From Botrytis cinerea B05.10 (taxonomy: Eukaryota; Ascomycota; Leotiomycetes; Helotiales; Sclerotiniaceae): DNA of 64,000 nucleotides. Positions 34,587-46,120 of the stretch are shown piece after piece. A program made the position numbers and the translations under genes. Positions within the stretch are counted from its first letter, which is position 1; each line of letters opens with the position of its first letter. The DNA lies in NCBI RefSeq assembly GCF_000143535.2, contig NC_037318.1, positions 2,418,001 to 2,482,000 of the forward strand, written 5' to 3'. The notes under the pieces are model-generated. The model was not told the origin of the DNA and made no database searches. It worked only from the letters and a program-made list of their open reading frames with translations.

Positions 34587-35212
34587 AAATAACAGCTTTT
34601 GTGGATCTAGGGATAAAATTTGGGCAAGATCTTCATGGATCTATACATGTACAGATGGTATCTCTAAGGATACATATTTTGAGAGCTGGAAGCTGTGGCG
34701 CTCAATATTTTAATTCAAAGAGGCATCAGGAAATGCTTGATTTACAAAATGGATATAATGTCACAAAACAATCCACATGTTTGTATTAAGAAACAAGCTC
34801 AATATACAAGCAATCAAGTGAGTTCCCAAGGATGATTTGAAATATACTATTTCAATTCAGGAAGCAGTCACAGACCTATATTGAGATGTGTTGAATGATA
34901 CTTGTGAGAGGTTTCCCTTCGCTCTCTACCTTTGACCATTCATTGGTTTCTTGTAGTGCATCATACTCTGTAGCACTTGCACGGGATTTGCAGAGTATGT
35001 AACACCACACTTGTCTTTTCACCCCCGGGAAACTTTTGAATTTCAATCGCATGTACTGCTAATCGTTCTGACCTCGGGCTCGGCGGCCAGAAGGAAGTTC
35101 TGGTAATGTCTCCTCAATTACTAAATGTTCAGAAGCAGCTTCAAGATTAAAATTTGTTTGAATTCAACGACCCAATAATATATGATACACCAAGACTAGT
35201 AAAACTCCCATT
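34587..35212. other. Intergenic region
   Basis: About 620 bp between the secreted-protein locus and the 3' end of the next gene. No coding frame or element seen. Confidence 0.5.
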
Positions 35213-36644
35213 CTAAACACCATGCATCTCCGTGTCCACTATTTCACCACTCTCTATTCCAGGGTCATCAACAACATCCTCAACTATGAAATCGTCCGGA
35301 ATCTTAAAAATCTCCAAAGATCTCTGTGCGTTTTCGTCCGTGTGCCACTCTGCGGCATGTTGATTATAATTCTTTTCGTAACATTCCTCAGAGCAGAAAA
35401 GGGCCTTATGTCCACTAACCATGCATACTTTGCACAAACACATCCCATCATGGGACACCTCCTCATCTGCACTAAACTCCGAAAGGCAACAATCTTTCCA
35501 ATGGGCACTTAGGCAATAGTGATCGGCTTTGTCGTGATCTTCATGGTCCAGAAGCGCATGACTAGGAGAACAATAATAAGTTCTTTTGTGATCCCTATCT
35601 TCTGGAACTTTGGACGCAATCCAGTCACATAAGATGCATTGTATTGCACCTTCTGGTACGGATAGATCCACATCTTCATCACAGCCATCGTACGAGCAAA
35701 GCGCTTTACTCTCCTTTTCCACTTGCTGATGATGTAGATATTTGAGTGTATCTTTCTCTGCTTTCTTTGCCTTTGCTTTGAGATGGGCAGATTGTGCAAG
35801 GTTAAGTTCGTTCAGGCGGTGCTGTAGCTGTGCTATCTCGGTATCCTTCGTACGAGCGCTCTCTTTCTTCATAGCGGCAACAACCTCATCATAGGGAATT
35901 TCATTCTCAAACATTCGAGCATATTTACTTTTGTAGTTTCGCACGCTGACAGAGTCCGATTCCAGAGGGCTGCAGTAATATGAGATGTAAATCGGAATTC
36001 GTTGTTTATGAGTTGTAGTATCGTGCAAGTGAAGGATAAAATCTACCTGGTCTGGACTTGGGCATGTCTTGATGTATTCCGTCAGGTAAGTATTCAAAAC
36101 TTTTGAGATATTTCTCCCTTGATCTAGTTCCATTGCGATGCGGTCCTTGAATTCGACAACATCCTCAGAGTCATCCGGTCTATGTGCACAAAGATCTTTC
36201 TTTAAATGTGCCCGAAATTCATCATCGACTCTTGTGTGAATTTCGTCGAGCCTGTGGACTTTAGGTTGTTCGAACATCGATTGCAACTCTGTTTTGTAGT
36301 CAAATAGTTTAGAGTACCAACGATCTGGATCTTCTGAAAGATACCAATCCCAATAAGCCTTGCGGGTTTGACGATCCTCTCCGATACAACTCTCGCAATC
36401 CTTATGGTCAGTGGTGTGTGGTGTTGCAAAGGGGCTCTCGTAAAACTTTTTGATACTTTCAAGCGTCTTTCTGAGAGCTTCATGATCGGCACGATAATTA
36501 TCCGCATGTTCAAGACGCTCGCCCAATGTAAGAGGATAAGTTTGACCTTGCGGTCTCAATTCAAATGATGTATCTCTGTGATATAGGTCAGGAAAACGCG
36601 CTGTCACGTGAGTGTCCCGACTTACTCCATGACCATCTAAACAT
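35213..36644 (-). CDS. Uncharacterised Cys/His-rich protein, MYND-like C-terminus
   Basis: A 460-codon minus-strand gene I do not recognise. The main frame has no suitable ATG (its apparent start is GTG), so a short first exon 36644-36626 with donor GTAAGT is proposed, joined to an exon starting at 36573 (after CACAGAG) or 36575; only the former gives an in-frame ATG. A CTGAC branch site sits upstream of the acceptor. The N-terminal half is helical and charged with a CESC pair. A coiled-coil-like segment (AQLQHRLNELNLAQ...) precedes the C-terminal third, which has many paired cysteines and histidines: CILCDW, YYCSPSHALLDHEDHDKADHYC, CLCKVC and ALFCSEECYEKNYNQHAAEWH. The last string resembles the end of a MYND zinc finger (YCSxxC...WxxH). 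A zinc-binding, protein-protein role is likely; function unknown. N-terminal structure is uncertain. Confidence 0.7.
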
Positions 36645-36927
36645 GCGCCTCGCCGGAATCAAAGTCAATTGAGGACCCAAAATCGTCAACTCTAGTAGGC
36701 TCGACAGTTCTTAGTGATATGTCGATGGCTTAGTTTGCCAATTATGAAGAAATCAATCTTGTTAGTTGCTCAGATGTGATTGTACTACAGCTTAGGAAAT
36801 AATGCCCGTTAGAGCTAGCGGCCGCTGGATGAAAGACGGACCGGGTAAACGTTCAATAGACTTAGAGACTGGTAGATATCTCTTGACTTGATTCTTCTCA
36901 CCAGCACAACCTGTCAATCAACACAGA

Positions 36928-37407
36928 ATGGTAAGCTTTTCTACAATTCAATCCTGTTTTCGTGATCGCATGGCATTCGCGACTCGTGTTTCTTATTCAT
37001 TTTCAGCGATAATGCCAACATAAACAATAAAAGCACTACTGATACGTCCTTGGGTATAGGCAGACAAACTTCGCGCGCAGCAGCAGCTCGAACAACTCCA
37101 GCAGCGTTATGTTGGAACGGGCCATGCTGATACAACAAGATTCGAATGGACGAGTAATATTCAAAGAGATTCGTATGCCTCTTATGTAGGCCACCCGCCT
37201 TTGTTGAGTTACATGGCGATTGGAATGGGAAGTCCGAGGGAGATTGTTAGGAAAAATATGATTGAGGTGTGTAATTTTGTACACCTGAACCCTTCTTATC
37301 TTGACGTGGAAGTTATTGGACATGTAAAAGTGCGAATCAAGATGGAGACTAACATTCAACAGAAAATGATACAACCAGTTGGAAAACCCCCCGAGGTACA
37401 GGATTAG
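36928..37407 (+). CDS. SF3B5: Splicing factor 3b subunit 5 (SF3b10)
   Basis: Small SF3b subunit of the U2 snRNP, needed for branch-site recognition in the spliceosome. Three coding exons: 36928-36930, which is only the ATG, 37060-37266, and 37363-37407. Introns are GTAAGC...TAG (129 bp, CTGAT branch site) and GTGTGT...CAG (96 bp, ACTAAC branch site). The 84 aa product begins MADKLRAQQQLEQLQQRY and carries the hallmark blocks GTGHADTTRFEW, RDSYASYVGHPPLLSYMA and MIQPVG, collinear with human SF3B5 (86 aa). No single open frame covers it, so ORF calling misses it. The second intron has no in-frame stop and is a multiple of three, so its retention would insert 32 residues. It diverges from the Cys/His-rich gene across about 280 bp. 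Confidence 0.95.
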
Positions 37408-38190
37408 TGATCGTTTTTTGGGCATGGAATCTTCCTGTGGGAAATGCAAAGGTATGTTCGAGGACTTGGTAGTATCGTTTTCGTTCAGAAGTGATTTTAA
37501 TCATACACAGGGCATCCCTCAAATTGAAAATAAGATGCCGCATATCGACAACACTCATGGACACGACAAGATGATATCGGCATGCGGAGCCAGGGGAGGA
37601 TTGTTCAAATTGTTATGGGCGAGGAGTCATACTATGGTGTTAATGGCGCATACATATAATGGGAGTCAGATTAATATCATATAACGAAGCTTCTTAAGGG
37701 GATAAACAAATCTGCGAGAGCACGTGCAATTGAAGAAATATCGCATCGGACATTGCATTTGCAATAGCCCAATCTCTCGCGTGTCCCCTTCTCCAATTCG
37801 AAATTTCCAAATGATGATGCATTGGCCTTGTATTGCGCATATGATTTCCCTCAAGATTGGGGTCAAGGCCCAAGATGAACTTGAAGAACCTGGAGTAAGT
37901 GGAAACCACTGAATACTTTCTTTGTCAAGATTAATTGTGAAGATATTTTAGACTTAATTTGCTGCAATACTCACGCACCTTACAATTCTGGATGTGATGT
38001 GAATCAAGGGGTTTCCCCGTCACTCAATTTCAGAGTATTTCATGACTCGAATAATGACCCAAATTACTCAGCGCCTGCAACTCCGTGGCCCCGAGATGTG
38101 CACTACGTTTCGCAGCCAAACCTTCAAGTCTTCCCAAAATAACGCCCGCTCTACAACTGCCGTTACCGTTCCGTTCAATGCATCGACTAT
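37408..38190. other. Convergent 3' region between SF3B5 and NSE3
   Basis: About 780 bp between two convergent genes. A GTATGT donor at about 37452 and a CACAG at about 37510 could mark a 3'-UTR intron of SF3B5. No gene is seen. Confidence 0.45.
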
Positions 38191-39338
38191 TTATTCATCA
38201 TCGTGGTCATCTTCATCAGCCGCTTCCCGTCGTGGCCTTCCCCTCGCGGAAACTTTCCTAGAGCTTGATGCTCCATTTTGTTCTGACACTTCCGTTCCCT
38301 CTCCGTTCTCTCCATGAGTTGTCTTCCTCTTCCCTAGTCCTAAGCTACGCTCCAACCGCTTATCGAGATCCTCTGGAGCATGTTCACCATAAACCTCCTT
38401 CACAAGTCCTTGCACACCCTTCGAACCGATCTCCATCCTTCCTCGAGGTCCCACTCTCCATTCGATCAGCTCCTCCCCATCATTTCTTTCGATAGTTCGG
38501 ATTATGTAATTTTGTTGCATCATCTTCTTCAAGATGAGAGCTGTTTTGTCTAGAGGCAGATTTGTTTCCGCATTTAACTTTCTTAGAACTGACGTGAGCT
38601 TGCTGTCTGTCATCGTTGAGTCGGGGCTCAGCATTATGACAGAAACAACCGTTGTATAAAATCCTATATATGTAGCTTCGTCCCACTGGCTAATAACTTT
38701 GGAAGGCTGAATAATCGAGGATGATCGGTAATCGATAGGTAGAACACTGGTGAGAATATATGAAGAAGTTGTCGTGGATTTCGATTTTCTGCTAGCCTCC
38801 TCTGAAGGAAACTAAATTAGGTGGGAACATAACAAGGCAAAGGTTCAAAGTTACTCACTCAATCGACCTTTAACAGTAACATTTTCTTTAGCGGGGAGCT
38901 CGACCATTTCCATGCCAAATATGATTCTCAGCGATTCTTGCGCCGGTTCAAATATAGATTTAAAGGATCTAGATTGTGCTCCAAGAACCTTCTCCTTGAT
39001 ACCAGTTCTTGTAATGGGTAATCGCTGGAATTCGCAAGCCAATGCATATCTGACCAATTTCTTCACAACTTGATCCAAAGACTCCTCCCTATCCGAGCCC
39101 ATACCTTCACCCGTTGCATCATCCTCATCGTCGTCACCATTATCCTCTTCTTCCTCTGACTCTGGATCTGGGCGGCGGCGTTGCTGAATGTTTCGAGGTG
39201 TTTCTTCTTCTGACTCTTCATCTTCTCTAATTTGCTGGGATAAGTTAGCTGTCAAGCGCGGGGTCATGAAGAAATGGAAAGTGTAGAACGGGTATAACTT
39301 ACGACGTGTCGCCCACCTCTGCGGGACTTAGCTGGCAT
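38191..39338 (-). CDS. NSE3: SMC5/6 complex subunit Nse3 (MAGE domain)
   Basis: Non-SMC element 3 of the SMC5/6 DNA-repair complex, where the MAGE winged-helix protein pairs with the RING protein Nse1 and the kleisin Nse4 and binds DNA in the nucleus. Three exons on the minus strand: 39338-39303, 39234-38859 and 38801-38191, joining to 340 aa; introns have GTAAGT...CAG and GTGAGT...CAG ends with a GCTAAC branch site in the first. The first 75 residues are basic then very acidic (EEDNGDDDEDD). The MAGE homology region follows: VVKKLVRYALACEFQRLPITRTGIKEKVLG, then SSYILTSVLP, GFYTTVVSVIML and NYIIRTIE with EWRVGPRG. The C-terminus is Arg-rich and acidic. It diverges from SLS1 across only 273 bp. 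Confidence 0.9.
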
Positions 39339-39611
39339 ATTGAGTTTCTTTTTGGGTATGATCGTTCTTAAGAAAAATTAATATTATGAATGTATCTAAG
39401 TGTTTATGATTTTATGATTTTATCACTCTTTCCTAAAAAGCGGGAAAAAGTTAACTTAATTTGGGGAGACGCGACCGACCGCGTTTGATCGGAAAAACTA
39501 ATGCGGAGAAAAGTCGGCCGCCTTTGCCGGTTCTCACAAAAATATGAAGATTTCCATGAATGAAAAAGAGATAATTGTAACTTTCCCTCGACGAACTTTT
39601 AATCCGCATAC

Positions 39612-42586
39612 ATGATTCGCCGACATATATCTGCGGCGCATATATGCTTGAGATGCCAAATACGATTAGATCGAAGGCCTTTACCATCCCTAGCCCGGAG
39701 AGCGTATTCTACCGAATTGGATGCAGATCATGAAGACAATGGGTTACAGACGTCGAATGTTCAATCGCAGGGAAGTAAATGGGACAGCAATGGAGAAACA
39801 GAGTTACATACCAGCGAAAAGGATACAGATACAGCGAGACCCAGAGAATGGCCACCAGAACGGCAGGACGACATCGTTATAAGAAGGACCTATGGTGTGT
39901 TAAAGGGTCCAAAATTAAGCCGCGGCGTTAAACACATCAAGCCAGAAGGACATATCAAAGAATATAAGCCTAAGATCTATGGACGTACTGGAACAAAACA
40001 AGTTGGAAATAGTGTGACATTATCAGGTGTGGATGCGTTGGGGAAGGACGCTGAAGTCCTCGTCTTGCGAGATTTGATGTCAAAATCTCAAAAGGTGAAG
40101 AAGAAGAAGAGTCCTCTTGGCGAAGGTCCAGCACCTGAACCTATTAATATTCTAGCTAGACTTCAAAGCGAAAGAGGAATTGTATCTTCAAAAGATGTCG
40201 AAGCACATATCAATGAATGCAAACCTACAGAGGGAACCATACAAACATGGGACGACTTCAACGGTCTCGTACAATTATTAAATAAAAGTTTCACGATTCC
40301 TCAGCTGAAGAATTATGTTCAGTCATACCCAGAGGAAGAAAGAATGAGGAAAGTACCATCTCTCGGTGTTGGAATTTTATACGACGAGAACGCAATTTTC
40401 CGAGCCACTCCGTGGGTACCAGAAATCTCCCCTATAAACCAGCCAGTTGATGACAATCCCTTGCGGGGATATTCTCCAGCATCCTATAATTACAAACAAA
40501 ACATTGCGGTAAGGATATTAAGGGAATGCTGGCAAATGGAAGTTCCAGAACTTGTTGATGGAATAGGTGAAGTCGAAGTTCAAGTTCAGATAAGGGATCT
40601 AGACTTTTTAAATAGTACGTAAAAGCAGCCTTTTGTTTCTTTCGACAACTCAGCTGATGTAGTGTAATATTTAGCCCAGGGATACATAGAATCTTTGATC
40701 AAGCGATATTATCTAAACGACCCCGAAAAGATTGAAATATATCGACCTCGTCAAGTGCTCCGCATCACCTCGACTCGAGAAAAGGCTGCTCTCATTATTG
40801 CTGAGATCCAAGATGGAATACAAAGTATTAGCAGAGAGGAATTCCAGTTGAAGGACTTATGCTTTTCTCATTATATCAGAGGGTGGGAGAATAGGACTCT
40901 TACTCCAGAAGTATTGGCTAAACTTGGTGAATTGACCAAAACGGATATCAGAAGATTGCCACACAAAGAGCCGACTGTCAGTGTTCTTAAATTTCATTCC
41001 AAGTTATATACACTAACTATTCACAGCTTCTAATTTCGTCCATAATTACCGACAGAAAAACAGATTTGTCAAAACGGGCTGATGTAGTAAAACGCTTGTT
41101 ACTAGATCTAGCCCGCTTCGATGGGTCTGATCACAATTCAAGAAAAGTTGGGTTGCGAGACTTCAACGAGTCTTCTTCCACACTTGACTTGCCTGGAGGT
41201 TTTGTCAGATATCCAGGATCGCGTGAGCTTTCTTGGCACGAAAGGCTTCGTACGTGGAGTCGATGGACTACAGCCACCTCTAAGTCTGCGGCCATCGATA
41301 GCCCGATTGAAACGAGTCAATACACCTTTCCTTTCAACACTGTGGACGTGAAACTAGCTGGAAACCCCCAGAAGAGCGCCAATCCTGAAGGGGCCGAGTT
41401 TTTATGGTCTTATGAGTACTCGCCCTCTACCACGATTAAAGCCGGAACTGTTCTACACAATATTAGCGGTCATCGAATTGGAAGATATATTGATAATGAT
41501 ATGGAGCATTCAAGGGGACCACCCGCGATATCCCCCGATAAGACATTGAATATGATCAACCTGAAGACTGAGATGGATAATGGATCAATCCGAATATTTT
41601 CCGCACAAGCACCAAACATATCAGGCCTATTTCAGTCGGATCATATCAAAAATGGACAGTTTGACAGTGCAAACCAGGAACTTGTTATGCAATTTAAACC
41701 TAATCCATCGGCGCTATGTCCAAATGGCGTCCCAATTGGGCCTTCCGCTTTCAATGACTTTCCTCCGATAGAGATTTCTTTCATCATCAATCGAGAATCT
41801 CTTGAAGTAGAGTTTCGGGAGCTTCATGCTATTGTTTCCACTGAGACAGCGGATTTGATGCTCCCTGAACTCAAAGCAGATCTTCAATTTCAAAGAATGA
41901 TTCGTTCAAGAATGTTACTTGATGAATCTGAATCAAATGGTGGGCTGGATGGTCTGAAATTAGCCGCACTTTCTGTAAAGAGTTTCATTCAGAATTCCCA
42001 ACTAGATCTAACCAGTGAACGGCCCCTAGAAACACCACCGAAATTGGTCATTCCCCTCGCTAGACATCTTTGCACTGATAATGGCTGGAAACGCATGAAT
42101 GGCAAGCCAAGATCGGGTGTTGATGTTGAATATTTGTTTGCCAAACTCGAATACAGAAAGAAGACAACTTACAATTTCAATAATCACGAAATATGCTGCA
42201 CAAGTATCGAGGCAGGAAAAGCTGGTGGTTCACATTTGGAATTGAGTCTTACATCTCGATCCATGCCAAATCAAGATGAATTCAATGAGACTATGAAGAC
42301 AGCGTTGAAGATGGTACAGTTGATGGATATCAAGAATTTCACAAGTGTCTATGGACAGGTGAGAGAAACATTCCCAGAACGAAAAGATCCGGTCTTGGGC
42401 CCTGATGATTTCAAATACATACCAAAGAGGCCTAGTGATTTCTTGGACGTGAAAAGACTGTACGAAAAAGATGACGAAAAGAAATCCAGATTTGACAGTG
42501 CGCCGGTTAAGGAGGACGTCGATGAATTGCATGTGTCGTTGAATAAAGGACAAGAACCTCAAGATTCTGAGAGCGGAAGATGGTAA
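39612..42586 (+). CDS. SLS1: Mitochondrial Sls1-type inner-membrane regulator
   Basis: Member of the SLS family. Yeast Sls1 is a mitochondrial membrane protein that couples mtDNA transcription to translation and respiratory assembly. Three exons, 39612-40614, 40675-40976 and 41027-42586, joining to 954 aa. The second intron uses an unusual GTCAGT donor with a CACTAAC branch site and TTCACAG acceptor; the CACTAAC and the open frame LLISSIITDRKTDLSKRAD place the acceptor at 41026, not at the later CAG. An Arg-rich presequence (MIRRHISAAHICLRCQIRL) predicts mitochondrial import. Family blocks include ERGIVSSKDVEAHI, SFTIPQLKNYV, IKRYYLNDPEKIEIYRP and RSKMLL-like helices later. It is longer than the yeast protein (643 aa), as usual in filamentous fungi. 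Identification rests on motif and layout memory, not a search. Confidence 0.85.
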
Positions 42587-43373
42587 CTGTTTATTGGATC
42601 TAAAGTTACATGGTTATAAACATTGTAAAAAGCTGTAATATATGAAATTATGAAGCAAAATGGGATCTGGAGTCATAAAGGAGAACATGGCGAGCATTGC
42701 TGTCGGTCTTTTGAATACACGACAGGACTCCTCTGTTAGGTACATACTAGATGTTACTTGTAAACACTCATACTAAATACTATACAACCAACTCAAATGT
42801 TAGATATGCAACTTCCTCGCAAGCTAGCAAGGTATTTTCGTCTAGCTCTGTACCACTGATACGTTGCCTCATGTGAGACTTTTTATCATGCTGCGATCAA
42901 TTACGGGCGTTGTGCGGCTTATTTTCTATAGAATGAATTGAAATCAGAAGGCGTGGGCAGCGTACAAGTTTCTTCTCGGTCGAAAACTACCCTTGAGAAA
43001 ATGATTAGCTATCGCTCCCTTTTAATGAACATGTAGAGTGATTTCCGCAGTACATCAATTCTCGGTCGTGTGTTCCGCGATAGAAAATGTGTAGCCCTTG
43101 TCATCGAAGACATCCCGCTCACACATACAATCGCGGGTCACTCTTCGACACCTTAAATTGTTAAACATGCGAAAATATCCGTTGTCTTCTGAAACTGATA
43201 CCTGGAGTATGATAGAAAGCCTAGACAAGGAGATCACCATCCACATCATCACGATATATTGCACCCAGCACATTTTGATCATAGTGAGAAAATGAACAGC
43301 CAGATGGAAGGAACTGGTATTGTGCTTTGAGCGGATGGAACCCGAAATCATGGATATTCATTTCGACTAGAAG
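42587..43373. other. Convergent 3' region between SLS1 and RIB7
   Basis: About 790 bp between convergent genes, AT-rich, no supported feature. Confidence 0.5.
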
Positions 43374-44219
43374 TTACAAAGTGACAGGGGATTCGCGTAG
43401 AAGATCAGTAACCCTTCCACAACAAACAACATCTTCCCCAAGGGGGATCCACTTTACTCCTCTCAACCGAAACGTCTCGTTTCCCGGGGCTTCCCTTTCC
43501 GGAAGAACAGCAACACCCCCCTTCCCAAGCCATACTGGTGCTATAGTTACTATAACTCCATCTATAAATACTTGACCTTCAGCTAACATGTCGTTAATAA
43601 TTCCAGCTCCTCCTTCGATCATCAGGCTTTCGATACCTTCTTTCCAGAGCGCTTCCAAAATATCTTGCCAGGAGAACCTTCCTTCTTTGTCCGGCGACAA
43701 ATGTATGAACTTCCCGCTCGTTGCTCTTAGCAAATCTTTCTTTTCAAATGATATCTCATCTTCCTGTTGGGCAGTAATGATCCAAGGAGCTTTGCCTCTG
43801 CCGTCCTTAACCAATCCGAAAATTTTACTGTCCTCTCCGAAATTCCATCGACCTTTGGGGTCAATTATAACCGGTCTCGGCTGCCCCTTCAGATTTTCCC
43901 CTCCTCCATAACCTCCAACCCCTTCTATCCTGCAGTTCAAACTTGGGTTATCTGCAATTGCTGTATTGACACCAATTAATATAGCATCATGCTTTGATCT
44001 CAAGTAATGCGTCATCGCCTTTGACGCCGGGCCAGATAAGGGTGAACCAATGCCGGGACGCATGGTAATCTGGGAGTCCATGGAGGTAGCAAATGTGAGT
44101 GTTGTATGTGGAAGTGACTTTAAGTGAGCAGCTATAATAGAACTTTTGGATGGTAGGTAATCATCTATTTGGGCGCGATCACTTGCAGGGAAGCGGAGAA
44201 CGTCCCTGATTGAAGACAT
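43374..44219 (-). CDS. RIB7: Riboflavin biosynthesis reductase RIB7
   Basis: 2,5-diamino-6-ribosylamino-4(3H)-pyrimidinone 5'-phosphate reductase, the NADPH-dependent second step of fungal riboflavin synthesis, where reduction precedes deamination. Single exon, 281 aa, close to the usual fungal length. The RibD C-terminal/DHFR-like fold is shown by LTFATSMDSQIT, SKHDAILIGVNTAIADNPSLNCR (the pyrimidine/cofactor-binding stretch), RPVIIDPKGRW, and the Gly-rich ESLMIEGGAGIINDML. The ATG at 44219 is followed closely by the conserved region. No transit peptide; cytosolic. Confidence 0.95.
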   Translation of the reverse strand: MSSIRDVLRFPASDRAQIDDYLPSKSSIIAAHLKSLPHTTLTFATSMDSQITMRPGIGSPLSGPASKAMTHYLRSKHDAILIGVNTAIADNPSLNCRIEGVGGYGGGENLKGQPRPVIIDPKGRWNFGEDSKIFGLVKDGRGKAPWIITAQQEDEISFEKKDLLRATSGKFIHLSPDKEGRFSWQDILEALWKEGIESLMIEGGAGIINDMLAEGQVFIDGVIVTIAPVWLGKGGVAVLPEREAPGNETFRLRGVKWIPLGEDVVCCGRVTDLLRESPVTL

Positions 44220-44873
44220 TGTACTTTGATGACCTGACGATCTGATTATGAAGTGAATAGAATGATAATTTCGTCTTGATGTATTACAGATAGTGTGTTA
44301 GAAAGAGTAATGTCAAGAAGATCACATTCGCGTGATTTGCGTCGAGTTTGTGCACGTGAAAACAGGAACTCGCTGGATCGAACTAAGGCATATTGGTCAT
44401 GTGACTAAGATGGGTTATTTCATATGTAAATCACAGCTACTCCCCTGAAGTTCGGCTATGGCTACATGCGAAAAACATTCTTTTGGTGGGAGCACAAATA
44501 TATGCGCAATCTTGACGCGGTGCTTGATTCAGACGGCGCAGCACAGTGTTTGCAATGATCAGCTAGAATTCAATGTAAAAATCTAATTTGAGGTTTTGAA
44601 GATACCATTGTTAATTTCATGATTTCATCATTTCAAATAATGTAAGAATCAGAAAGAACTAGACATCTGTAGATTTTTGGTTTTTGGATTGCAGTCCAGA
44701 CAGACTATTGAACATTCTGGCAGCGCTTGCTTTGTCGCTCTAGAGCTACTTCTGATGTATCTCCCTTGTATTTTCCTCAATATTGAAGTCATTTGCCGTA
44801 TTGTTGATCTTATTCGCTTTTTGTCCCATCTGCGCGATCTCCGGCCAATCGCCAGAAACGTTTTGAGCCTCAG
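44220..44873. other. RIB7 promoter and NmrA-like gene 3' flank
   Basis: About 650 bp, no coding frame supported. Contains the RIB7 upstream region, including CACGTG at about 44354-44359. Confidence 0.4.
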
Positions 44874-46120
44874 TTACTGCTCGAACACAGCAGTCCAGTC
44901 CTCATTTTTCATCCACTCTTCCAAAGTAGTCATAGGGCATTTCACCCCAGCCTATAAAGTCAGATTAGCCGCCCGATTTCTTGTTCCTCGCTACTTTCAT
45001 CTCCCTCCCCCCCAAAGAAAAAATAAATTTTACATACCTTCTCAATATCCTCCTTCATCCACAATGTCTTATCACCTCCATCATATCCCGGGTCGCTAGA
45101 ATAAGCAAACATAGCATACAATTCCTCTCCGAAAGCTTTATCTTGTTCTCGTCCTACAAACTCATCTTCTGTACATTGTCTATATGTCGCAACCTTTCCA
45201 GTCGTTTCACTCCACAGACGAATATACTCGCTCCAGGAACAATTACTACCACATGCCATGTAGCTTTTACCAGGTGGAAGTTGCGAAACGGCATAAACAA
45301 AAGAACCAAGATCACTGTTTATGGCAATGTGAGGAACCGCTTTATCCGGTGTTGTTGGGAAACTCATTTGGAAGGTTCCGTCGGGTTGCTATTCAGTATC
45401 ATGTTAGCCGGTGATCTTTCCCCTCCTATGGCCACGTTCAGCTATGGAGGCAATAATAATAAGATAGCGATGTTGAAACGTTGTGTGATATCTAGATGAA
45501 TGAACAAAGAAACAAACCTTCCCCAAAAAACTTTTCATGGCCAATTTATAACTACTAGTAAAGTAGCCCGTCATAACACAACTCATTTTTACAGCCAATT
45601 CCCCTTCGCCTCCATATCTCTCCCTCACATAATAAGGGAAGATATCAGCCTTTGAATCATGATGATACACTCCCGTAAACTTTCCTTTACTAGATTTCCC
45701 AGCATGACTTAACGTACTTGCAATGAACCCATTTGCGTCAAGTCCTGAAACGACACTTGAGTGAGCAGCGGCATCAGCGATATTCTTTCCTTGTCGATAC
45801 TCAACATCGTAAGCATATTTCCGGCACGAGATTCCAAGCTCCTGAGCTTTTTGACGACAATCGGGACGGAAGAAAGGTTCCCAGTAGTTTGTGACGCTAA
45901 AAATAAGGTGCGCGCCCTGAAATGCAGAGATCAAAGAGTTTACATCATCTAAGTCCGCTTCCACGATCTCAACGCCTTGCGCGGAGAGCGATTGAGCTTG
46001 GGCAGATGTAGTATTTCGTGTTATACCGCGGACTTTGTAGTTGGAGTCCTGAAGAAACCTTTGGGCCACAGAATTCCCTTGATTGCCAGTCACACCAATG
46101 ATGACGATTAATTTGGTCAT
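44874..46120 (-). CDS. NmrA-like NAD(P)-binding protein
   Basis: Three exons on the minus strand, 46120-45518, 45388-45038 and 44951-44874, joining to 343 aa; introns are GTTTGT...TAG and GTATGT...TAG with CTAAC and CTGAC branch sites. The Rossmann dinucleotide motif GVTGNQG is at residues 9-15, followed by VRGITRN and VEIVEADLDDVNSLISAFQGAHLIFSVTNYW. This is the NmrA family of atypical short-chain dehydrogenases, which includes redox-sensing regulators such as NmrA itself (nitrogen metabolite repression) and many uncharacterised oxidoreductase-like proteins. The canonical YxxxK catalytic pair is not evident, so a sensor role is possible. An in-frame ATG at 46237 would add 39 residues; 46120 is preferred for its AACATGACC context and normal family N-terminus. 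Confidence 0.9.

Noticed and set aside
37379..37684. 101-codon frame overlapping the last SF3B5 exon
   Set aside because: Starts on TTG and reads through the SF3B5 3' UTR; GT/AG signals inside suggest at most a UTR intron.
44677..45499. Plus-strand frames of 140 and 172 codons
   Set aside because: Antisense shadows of exons 2-3 of the NmrA-like gene, whose spliced frame is convincing.
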